DNA of 12,708 nt from Lachnoclostridium sp. UBA7122 (lineage in GTDB: Bacteria; Bacillota; Clostridia; Lachnospirales; Lachnospiraceae). The notes beneath the pieces are model-generated. The model was not told the DNA's origin. It searched no databases and saw nothing but the letters and a program-made list of their open reading frames with translations. Location of the stretch: assembly GCA_002493085.1 (NCBI GenBank), contig DKXQ01000015.1, positions 1 to 12,708 of the forward strand. Direction: 5' to 3'. Made by a program: the position numbers and the translations under genes. Of this stretch, positions 6,954 through 12,708 are shown one piece after another; the first letter of the stretch is position 1; each line of letters starts with the position of its first letter.

Positions 6954-6992
6954 TGTTCTCCTCTTTTCTGCGCTGTTGTTTTTCATCTGTAC

Positions 6993-7095
6993 CAGGCATG
7001 TATACAGCGCCAGACATGCCTGATGCTTTAAAGCATGATTTATAATCAAGACAAATGCACTATCTGTTACTGCTATTAGTAACAGGCAATTTGTC
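6993..7095. repeat. Cluster of three inverted repeats upstream of the cysteine-rich gene
   Basis: Three dyads follow one another. First, CAGGCATGT (6993-7001) pairs with ACATGCCTG (7014-7022). Second, a perfect 14-bp palindrome ATGCTTTAAAGCAT occupies 7023-7036, abutting the first. Third, a nested structure has outer arms GACAAAT (7050-7056) and ATTTGTC (7089-7095), a GC/GC pair, and inner arms CTGTTACT (7064-7071) and AGTAACAG (7078-7085). None is followed by a T-tract on either strand. They would lie in the 5' leader of the minus-strand gene if it is transcribed from beyond 7095, or could be operators in this divergent intergenic region. No known riboswitch was recognised. Confidence 0.6.
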
Positions 7096-7127
7096 GTGTT
7101 ATTATTATTTACAAAAAGGCAGTTTTT

Positions 7128-7187
7128 ATGAATATAATTAAAATAAATCATATTAAAATATGGAAAAAGAAGCAAAAACTGGTTTAA
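7128..7187 (+). CDS. Possible 19-residue leader peptide upstream of the ABC exporter operon
   Basis: An ATG with AAAAAGG (7113-7119) eight bases upstream opens a short frame encoding MNIIKINHIKIWKKKQKLV, ending at TAA 7185-7187. A TGTTATTAT extended -10 (7097-7105) lies upstream. It precedes the hairpin at 7233-7257 and the exporter genes, an arrangement like the bmrB leader ahead of bmrCD. Short open frames arise by chance in AT-rich DNA, so this is only a candidate. Confidence 0.25.
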   Translation: MNIIKINHIKIWKKKQKLV

Positions 7188-7232
7188 AATTTTGTCTTGT
7201 AATACATATTTATTTGTTTTAGAATAATACAG

Positions 7233-7263
7233 AATCTGGTAATAATGTTACCAGATTTATAAT
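7233..7263 (+). promoter_or_regulatory. Inverted repeat plus TATAAT immediately upstream of the ABC exporter operon
   Basis: Perfect 10-bp arms AATCTGGTAA (7233-7242) and TTACCAGATT (7248-7257) flank TAATG. A perfect TATAAT (7258-7263) abuts the right arm, 26 bases before the start codon. The dyad would fill the space between -35 and -10, as an operator does, but no good -35 is visible. Alternatively the hairpin followed by TTTAT could act as an attenuator. Which applies cannot be told from sequence. Confidence 0.55.
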
Positions 7264-7289
7264 CAGAAACAGAAATGGAGGAAAGTAAT

Positions 7290-9032
7290 ATGCTAAGAAC
7301 TTTAGGAGCGCATATTAAAGAATTTAAAAGGGATTCCATACTTACACCTGTATTTATGATTCTGGAAGTTATCATGGAGACAATTATTCCTCTGATGATG
7401 GCATCTATAATTGATAATGGTGTAGAAGCTGGGAATATGAACCATATTTTTTTTATGGGGACCCTGATGGTTCTTACTGCGTTTATAAGTTTATGGACTG
7501 GCGTTATGGGCGGGAAATATGGGGCAAGGGCTTCTACAGGTTTTGCCAGGAATTTAAGAAAGGCAATGTTTGAGAACATACAGACATTCAGCTTTTCAAA
7601 CATTGACAAATTTAGTACATCCGGGCTTGTTACAAGGCTTACTACTGATGTGACTAATATCCAGAATGCATACCAGATGATACTGCGTATGTGTATGCGT
7701 GCACCAGCGTCCCTGGTTTGTGCAATGGCAATGTCATTTTATGTAAATGCACAGGTTGCATTTGTATACCTGGGTGCAGTAATTATTCTTGGAATTATAC
7801 TTTTTACTATTGTCAGGTTTGCGATGAAATATTTTAACCAGGTATTTAAAAAATATGATGCACTTAATGAAAGCGTACAGGAAAATGTATCCGCAATCAG
7901 GGTTGTAAAAGCATACTCAAGGGAAGACTTTGAAAAAAGCAAGTTTACAGCAGCATGTGCCAATATTTATAATATGTTTTTAAGGGCTGAAAGGGTTATT
8001 GCATTTAATGCGCCTGTTATGCAGCTTGCAGTTTATTCATGTATACTTTTAATAAGCTGGCTGGGAGCTAAGATGATTGTAAGCGGCTCTATGACAACCG
8101 GCGAACTTTCACAGCTTTTGACATATTGTATGAATATACTTATGAGCCTTATGATGCTTTCAATGATATTTGTAATGATTACAATGAGTATCGCAAGTGC
8201 TGAGCGTATTGCAGAAGTACTTAATGAAAAAGCTGATATAACAAATCCGGAAAATCCTTTAATGGCTGTTCCTGATGGAAGCATCAGGTTTGAACATGTA
8301 AGTTTCAGTTATAAGAGTGATGCCGAGACACCTGTGCTTAAAAATATTGGCCTTGATATAAAAACAGGTGAGATGATAGGCATAATCGGAGGCACTGGCA
8401 GCGCTAAGTCAAGCCTTGTAAATCTTATAAGCAGGCTTTATGATGTCTCAGAAGGAAGCGTTATGGTAGGAGGCAATGACGTAAGGAAGTATGATATAGA
8501 AACTTTAAGAAATGAAGTTGCAGTTGTGCTGCAGAAGAATGTACTTTTCAGTGGGACTATTTTAGAGAACTTAAGATGGGGTGATGCAGAGGCAACAGAT
8601 GAGGAATGTATACATGCATGTAAACTGGCATGTGCTGATGAATTTATTGAAAAAATGCCAAATGGCTACAATACATATATTGAGCAGGGCGGCAGCAATG
8701 TTTCAGGAGGGCAGAAGCAGCGTCTCTGTATAGCAAGGGCTCTTATAAAGAAGCCGAAAGTTCTTATACTGGATGATTCTACAAGCGCTGTGGATACTGC
8801 AACAGACAGCAAAATCCGTAAAGCATTTGCAGAGGAAATACCAGGCACTACTAAGATTATAATTGCACAGCGTATATCAAGCATTAAAGACTGCGACAGA
8901 ATAATTGTTATGGAAGATGGTGCTGTTGACGGCTTCGGGACACATGATGAACTTCTTGAAAGCAATGAAATTTACCGTGATGTTTATGAATCACAGATGA
9001 GCGGAAGTGGCGATTTTGATGAAAAGGCATGA
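7290..9032 (+). CDS. Heterodimeric ABC multidrug-type exporter, degenerate half (BmrC/TM287-like)
   Basis: GGAGG (7277-7281) eight bases upstream supports the ATG at 7290; the in-frame ATG at 7275 overlaps that site. The 580 residues are a type IV (ABCB-like) half-transporter. Six membrane helices occupy about 15-300, including the coupling-helix segments around SGLVTRLTTD (111-120) and RVVKAYSRE (204-212). One ATP-binding domain follows (about 330-570). Walker A is GGTGSAKSS (367-375), the Q-loop Gln is near 415, the signature is a canonical VSGGQKQR (471-478), and Walker B is VLILDD (491-496). Asp496 replaces the catalytic Glu and Gln527 (AQRIS) replaces the H-loop His. This pairing is the known mark of the non-hydrolysing half in heterodimeric exporters. 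The partner gene starts 34 bases downstream. Substrate is unknown; drugs, peptides or lipids are all possible. Confidence 0.95.
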   Translation: MLRTLGAHIKEFKRDSILTPVFMILEVIMETIIPLMMASIIDNGVEAGNMNHIFFMGTLMVLTAFISLWTGVMGGKYGARASTGFARNLRKAMFENIQTFSFSNIDKFSTSGLVTRLTTDVTNIQNAYQMILRMCMRAPASLVCAMAMSFYVNAQVAFVYLGAVIILGIILFTIVRFAMKYFNQVFKKYDALNESVQENVSAIRVVKAYSREDFEKSKFTAACANIYNMFLRAERVIAFNAPVMQLAVYSCILLISWLGAKMIVSGSMTTGELSQLLTYCMNILMSLMMLSMIFVMITMSIASAERIAEVLNEKADITNPENPLMAVPDGSIRFEHVSFSYKSDAETPVLKNIGLDIKTGEMIGIIGGTGSAKSSLVNLISRLYDVSEGSVMVGGNDVRKYDIETLRNEVAVVLQKNVLFSGTILENLRWGDAEATDEECIHACKLACADEFIEKMPNGYNTYIEQGGSNVSGGQKQRLCIARALIKKPKVLILDDSTSAVDTATDSKIRKAFAEEIPGTTKIIIAQRISSIKDCDRIIVMEDGAVDGFGTHDELLESNEIYRDVYESQMSGSGDFDEKA

Positions 9033-9066
9033 CAACATCCACAGGCCAGGGAAATGGAGGTAAAAT

Positions 9067-10989
9067 ATGGCAGGAAAACAAGGTATGGGAGCACGTGCAA
9101 GAGGACCTAAGCCCAAAATTAAAAATCCAGGTAAGCTTTTTGCACGTCTGATGAAATATATTTTTAAATTTTACGGGCTGCACTGTATTATTGTATTTGC
9201 CGGCATTATAGTAAGTGCACTTGCCAATGCACAGGGTACGATGTTTACCAGAACTCTTATAGACGATTATATTATACCGCTTGCAAAGGCGGATAACCCT
9301 GATTTTTCAGGACTGGCGGCTGCAATTATGCGTGTTGCCGCATTTTATGCCATTGGCATCATTGGAACATTCTTATATAATATGCTTATGATTTATGTAA
9401 CACAGGGCATGTTAAGGAATTTGCGCATAGAGATGTTTAATAAGATGGAATCACTTCCTGTTAAGTATTTTGATACACATGCACATGGTGATATTATGTC
9501 TATATATACCAATGATATTGATACACTAAGACAGATGATAAGCCAGAGCATACCACAGTTTATTTCAAGCATGGTGACAATTATCAGTGTATTTATATAT
9601 ATGGTTATACTGAGTGTACCACTTACAATTATTACACTTATCATGGTTGCTGTTACTTTATTTGCAACAGGTAAGCTTGCGGGGCTTAGTGGTTCTTATT
9701 TCCTTGCACAGCAGAAGGATATAGGAAAAGTAAACGGCTATATTGAAGAGATGATGGAAGGGCAGAAGGTTGTTAAAGTATTCTGCCATGAAGAAGAAAG
9801 CAAGGAAGGTTTTAATAAGCTTAATGACCAGCTTTTTGAAAGTGCTGACAATGCCAATAAATTTGCCAATATACTTATGCCGGTCAATGCGCAGCTTGGC
9901 AATATAAGTTATGTAATATGTGCAATTACTGGCGGTTTTCTGGCACTCGGAAATATAAACGGTTTTACACTTGGTTCACTTGTAAGTTTTCTTACATTTA
10001 ATAAGTCGTTCAGCATGCCGGTAAACCAGATGAGCCAGCAGCTTAATGCAGTTGTAATGGCGCTTGCAGGCGCTGAAAGGGTATTTAAGCTTATTGACGA
10101 AGAGCCAGAAACTGATGAAGGCTATGTCGAGCTTGTAGATGCAAAAGAAGACAGCAATGGTGTAATTACTGAGTCAGATGTACGCACTGGCATGTGGGCA
10201 TGGAAACACTACCACAAAGACAGCAATACAACAACTTATGCAAAGATGCAGGGTGATGTTGTATTTGACCATGTTGATTTTGGATATAATGATGACAAGA
10301 TAATACTGCATGATATTGAGATATATGCAAAGCCAGGACAGAAAATTGCATTTGTTGGTGCAACGGGTGCCGGAAAAACAACTATTACTAACCTTATAAA
10401 CCGTTTTTATGATATACAGGACGGCAAAATACGCTATGATGGCATAAATATTAATAAAATTAAGAAAAAGGACCTGCGCCATTCACTGGGCATAGTGCTG
10501 CAGGACACACATCTTTTTACTGGCACAGTCAAAGAAAATATCAGATATGGAAAGCTTGATGCAACAGATGAAGAAGTTATCAGTGCAGCAAAACTTGCCA
10601 ATGCACACAGTTTTATAAAAAGGCTTCCTAAAGGTTATGATACAATGCTTACAGGCGACGGGGCTAATTTAAGCCAGGGACAGAGACAGCTTCTTGCCAT
10701 TGCAAGGGCAGCAGTTGCAGACCCGCCAGCGCTTATCCTTGATGAAGCGACAAGTTCCATTGATACAAGGACAGAAAAACTTGTACAGAAAGGCATGGAC
10801 AGACTGATGAGTGGAAGGACTACATTTGTAATCGCCCATCGTCTTTCAACTGTACGTAACAGTGACTGTATAATGGTTCTTGAACAGGGACATATAATTG
10901 AAAGAGGTACACATGATGAACTTATAGAAAAACAGGGCAAGTACTACCAGCTCTACACAGGAAAGATTGGAAACAGTCTTGCAGGATGA
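9067..10989 (+). CDS. Heterodimeric ABC multidrug-type exporter, catalytic half (BmrD/TM288-like)
   Basis: GGAGG (9056-9060) six bases upstream of the ATG gives a clear start. The 640 residues comprise a basic N-terminal tail (1-25), six membrane helices (about 33-335) and an ATP-binding domain (about 395-630). Walker A is GATGAGKTT (431-439), the Q-loop is near Gln479, Walker B is ALILDE with Glu560, and the H-loop is AHR with His591: a complete hydrolytic set. Its signature is LSQGQ (535-539), not LSGGQ, which completes the degenerate site formed with the first half. The consensus site uses this protein's Walker motifs and the partner's SGGQ. A charged insert of some 45 residues (about 350-397, including TGMWAWKHYHKD) sits between membrane and ATPase domains, as in other clostridial members by my recollection. 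It is the second gene of the operon. No clear terminator follows it; a new promoter begins 10 bases after the stop. Confidence 0.95.
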   Translation: MAGKQGMGARARGPKPKIKNPGKLFARLMKYIFKFYGLHCIIVFAGIIVSALANAQGTMFTRTLIDDYIIPLAKADNPDFSGLAAAIMRVAAFYAIGIIGTFLYNMLMIYVTQGMLRNLRIEMFNKMESLPVKYFDTHAHGDIMSIYTNDIDTLRQMISQSIPQFISSMVTIISVFIYMVILSVPLTIITLIMVAVTLFATGKLAGLSGSYFLAQQKDIGKVNGYIEEMMEGQKVVKVFCHEEESKEGFNKLNDQLFESADNANKFANILMPVNAQLGNISYVICAITGGFLALGNINGFTLGSLVSFLTFNKSFSMPVNQMSQQLNAVVMALAGAERVFKLIDEEPETDEGYVELVDAKEDSNGVITESDVRTGMWAWKHYHKDSNTTTYAKMQGDVVFDHVDFGYNDDKIILHDIEIYAKPGQKIAFVGATGAGKTTITNLINRFYDIQDGKIRYDGININKIKKKDLRHSLGIVLQDTHLFTGTVKENIRYGKLDATDEEVISAAKLANAHSFIKRLPKGYDTMLTGDGANLSQGQRQLLAIARAAVADPPALILDEATSSIDTRTEKLVQKGMDRLMSGRTTFVIAHRLSTVRNSDCIMVLEQGHIIERGTHDELIEKQGKYYQLYTGKIGNSLAG

Positions 10990-10999
10990 AAATTTTAAG

Positions 11000-11028
11000 T
11001 TTACAAATTCTTTTACAAGTGATATAAT
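11000..11028 (+). promoter_or_regulatory. Promoter of the AbiEi-like gene
   Basis: TTTACA (11000-11005), a 17-base spacer and TATAAT (11023-11028) preceded by TGA give one of the best promoters in the window. Transcription would begin near 11035, leaving a leader of about 90 bases. Confidence 0.85.
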
Positions 11029-11050
11029 AAATCCAACAGAAATGTTTTAC

Positions 11051-11095
11051 CCCACTAGCCATCGGAAATATGCTTTATGCGTTTTTGGCTGTGGG
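11051..11095 (+). promoter_or_regulatory. Hairpin in the leader of the AbiEi-like gene
   Basis: CCCAC-T-AGCCA (11051-11061) pairs with TGGCTGTGGG (11086-11095): ten base pairs with one bulged T, closing a loop of 24 bases. It ends 15 bases before the Shine-Dalgarno AAGGAGG (11111-11117). It could be an operator for autoregulation or an RNA element; no T-tract follows, so it is not a terminator. Confidence 0.5.
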
Positions 11096-11125
11096 ATTTA
11101 GGGAGAGATAAAGGAGGAATTTATT

Positions 11126-11740
11126 ATGTTACTTAGCACGTACCAGAAGGTCATTACCTTGTTTGAAGGTGGAAAAGGATACAGGAGTGCCGCAGAGCTG
11201 AAAGAAGCAAAAATTACTACAGTACAGATTAAAGAACTTGTGAAAAAAGGGATAGTTGAGCATGTGTCGCACGGTTTTTACTGGCTTATTGATACAGAAA
11301 ACGGCAAACCGGAAAACTATAAACTGATAGAAGCATGTATGGTCAACCCAAGGTCAGTTATCTGTGCTGACAGTGCGTGTTATTACCATGGGCTGATAGA
11401 CAAAGAGCCTGAAGTACTGTCAGTTGCAACATTAAAGACAGACCGTTCACGTATGCAGCTTAACTTTCCTGTATGCAGGCACTATTATTCAAATCTGGCG
11501 TTTGAACAGGATATGGATGTTGTAGAAACACCATATGGCCGTATAAGGGTATATGGCATTGAAAGAAGCGTATGTGACTGTATACGTTTCCGTGAAGATA
11601 TAGGCGGTGAGATGCTTGAACTTATAATCAGTAACTTTCTTGAGAGGAATGGCAACCATATGGACAGGCTTCTGGCTTATGCGGACGCAATGCGCGTAGG
11701 AAAGATAGTCCGGATAAAGCTAAACCAGATTGAAGAGTAA
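11126..11740 (+). CDS. AbiEi-family antitoxin-like transcriptional regulator, without a toxin partner
   Basis: AAGGAGG (11111-11117) eight bases upstream fixes the start. The 204-residue protein has the AbiEi plan. The N-terminal winged helix-turn-helix (about 1-55) contains GYRSAAELKEAKITTVQIKE, then KKGIVEHVSHGFYWL as the wing. The C-terminal domain has the typical ICADSACYYHGL (79-90), an RVYGIERSVCDCIRFR segment (141-156) and a helical end. In type IV toxin-antitoxin systems AbiEi represses its own operon through inverted repeats and counters the AbiEii nucleotidyltransferase toxin, normally encoded directly downstream. Here the next gene is a purine nucleoside phosphorylase beyond a terminator, and the upstream neighbour is the ABC exporter. 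It is therefore an orphan and more likely a free-standing DNA-binding regulator. Its targets are unknown; its own structured leader and the exporter operon are the nearest candidates. Confidence 0.85.
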   Translation: MLLSTYQKVITLFEGGKGYRSAAELKEAKITTVQIKELVKKGIVEHVSHGFYWLIDTENGKPENYKLIEACMVNPRSVICADSACYYHGLIDKEPEVLSVATLKTDRSRMQLNFPVCRHYYSNLAFEQDMDVVETPYGRIRVYGIERSVCDCIRFREDIGGEMLELIISNFLERNGNHMDRLLAYADAMRVGKIVRIKLNQIEE

Positions 11741-11760
11741 AAAGCAGCAGGACCTATTCC

Positions 11761-11785
11761 AGGCGGGGCAAAATCCCCGCTTTTT
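11761..11785 (+). terminator. Rho-independent terminator of the AbiEi-like gene
   Basis: GCGGGG (11763-11768) pairs with CCCCGC (11775-11780) around a CAAAAT loop. Five T residues follow, then more AT-rich sequence. It lies 20 bases after the stop codon. Confidence 0.93.
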
Positions 11786-11837
11786 AAATATTTTTATATG
11801 ATTGTGTATTTCTAAACGGACAGGAGAGTGATAATAT

Positions 11838-12671
11838 ATGGGCAAAGTATATGATAAGCTTTTAAAGTGTTATGAGTGTTTTAAAGAAAAGGTTAGTTTT
11901 AAACCAGAGATTGCACTGGTGCTTGGTTCAGGACTTGGTGATTATGCAGATGGGATAGAAGTTGTCACAGAGCTTGATTACCACGATATTGAAGGGTTTC
12001 CAGTATCAACAGTCCAGGGGCACCAGGGCAGCTATATCTTTGGCTATGTGGATGGGGTGCCTGTTGTGTGCATGAAGGGCAGGGTGCACTATTATGAGGG
12101 ATATGATATAAGTGATGTAGTGCTTCCTATAAGGCTTATGAAGCTTATGGGGGCAAAAGTGCTTTTTTTAACTAATGCGGCAGGAGGCATTAACACAGAT
12201 TTCCATGCTGGTGATTTTATGCTGGTAAAAGACCAGATTGCAAATTTTGTACCATCCCCGCTTATTGGGGAAAATATAGATGAACTTGGTGTGCGTTTTC
12301 CTGATATGGGAAATATTTATGACAGGGATTTAAGAACAGTTATAAAGCGCACTGCTGCACTTCTGGATATCCCATTGCAGGAGGGGGTGTATATACAGCT
12401 TACAGGACCTAATTACGAAACACCTGCAGAGATACGTATGTGCCGTACACTTGGCGCAGATGCAGTAGGCATGAGCACAGCATGTGAAGCAGTTGCAGCA
12501 AACCATATGGGCATGAAGGTGTGTGGCATATCATGCATTTCTAATATGGCATCGGGCATTACGGCAAATCCGCTTACACATAAAGAAGTACAGGAAACGG
12601 CAGACAGGGTTGCACCACTATTTAAAAAGCTTGTGACAGAGTGCATAAAAAATATAAGGGATGCCTGTTAA
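11838..12671 (+). CDS. punA: Purine nucleoside phosphorylase, trimeric (PNP-I) type
   Basis: AGGAGAG (11822-11828) precedes the ATG at 11838. The 277 residues match the low-molecular-mass trimeric PNP family, which splits inosine, guanosine and their deoxy forms with phosphate into base plus (deoxy)ribose 1-phosphate, in cytosolic purine salvage. Visible motifs: phosphate-binding VLGSGLG (28-34), GHQG with His62 (61-64), GRVHYYEG (81-88), TNAAGG (112-117), GPNYETPAEI (190-199), the ribose and phosphate segment VGMSTACEA (210-218) and SNMASG with Asn236 (235-240). This Asn corresponds to the purine-binding Asn that favours 6-oxopurines. The length is typical and no key residue is missing. It lies 52 bases beyond the preceding terminator, in an AT-rich gap where I see no convincing promoter or riboswitch. 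The last 37 bases of the window hold nothing recognisable. The symbol could equally be pupG or deoD-like in other schemes. Confidence 0.96.
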   Translation: MGKVYDKLLKCYECFKEKVSFKPEIALVLGSGLGDYADGIEVVTELDYHDIEGFPVSTVQGHQGSYIFGYVDGVPVVCMKGRVHYYEGYDISDVVLPIRLMKLMGAKVLFLTNAAGGINTDFHAGDFMLVKDQIANFVPSPLIGENIDELGVRFPDMGNIYDRDLRTVIKRTAALLDIPLQEGVYIQLTGPNYETPAEIRMCRTLGADAVGMSTACEAVAANHMGMKVCGISCISNMASGITANPLTHKEVQETADRVAPLFKKLVTECIKNIRDAC

Positions 12672-12708
12672 GACAAAGGATAGCGTAACTTTACCTGGGG
12701 AATTATTT

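Noticed and set aside
6954..7175. N-terminal extension of the cysteine-rich frame
   Set aside because: The extension is low-complexity, lacks a ribosome binding site and covers the inverted-repeat cluster. The start at 6953 has a strong GAGGAG.
11786..11837. Possible purine riboswitch ahead of the nucleoside phosphorylase gene
   Set aside because: The gap after the terminator is only 52 AT-rich bases, too short for the purine aptamer, and none of its conserved core is present.
1..12708. Mobile elements, CRISPR arrays, tRNA or rRNA genes
   Set aside because: I found no transposase or integrase motif, no regularly spaced repeats and no tRNA or rRNA signature on either strand.

Overview
The window is low-GC DNA with Gram-positive signals: strong GGAGG-type ribosome binding sites, TGnTATAAT extended -10 boxes and a lipid-linked-sugar type glycosyltransferase. 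Together with an AbiEi-like protein, a BmrCD-type ABC pair and a large isoamylase-like protein, the gene set suggests a gut-type Clostridia bacterium, most likely Lachnospiraceae. That placement is inference from gene style; there is no rRNA or other marker gene here. I see no insertion sequence, phage gene, CRISPR array, tRNA or rRNA, so this reads as ordinary chromosome with several small oddities.

Left part (1-2825, all +): a secreted Big_2-domain protein with its own promoter and a strong terminator. It is followed by a separate unit of yqeY and a family 2 glycosyltransferase with two C-terminal membrane helices. A 14-bp hairpin separates this from the next gene, which converges on it.

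Middle part (2826-6953): an ABC-F ATPase on the minus strand and, divergent from it, a 663-residue GH13 protein built like a glycogen debranching enzyme. The GH13 protein keeps the fold motifs but has lost all three catalytic carboxylates (Asp to Asn, Glu to Ser, Asp to Asn), the Asn-His of motif I and a stretch of substrate-side loop. It is the most interesting item: an intact, apparently non-catalytic debranching-enzyme homologue, comparable in concept to plant isoamylase ISA2. The ABC-F protein also has one decayed ATP site: the changes in Walker A and the H-loop of NBD2 and in the signature of NBD1 all fall in the same composite site. A convergent 67-residue protein with eight cysteines ends against the GH13 gene and has its own terminator.

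Right part (6954-12708, + genes): a 336-base intergenic stretch rich in inverted repeats, with a possible leader peptide, precedes a two-gene operon for a heterodimeric ABC exporter of the BmrCD/TM287-288 type (degenerate half first, canonical half second). Then comes a consensus-like promoter, a structured leader and an AbiEi-family antitoxin-like regulator with no AbiEii toxin beside it. After a strong terminator comes a trimeric-type purine nucleoside phosphorylase gene that ends just before the window edge.

The genes do not form one pathway. The real couplings are the two ABC exporter halves and probably yqeY with the glycosyltransferase.
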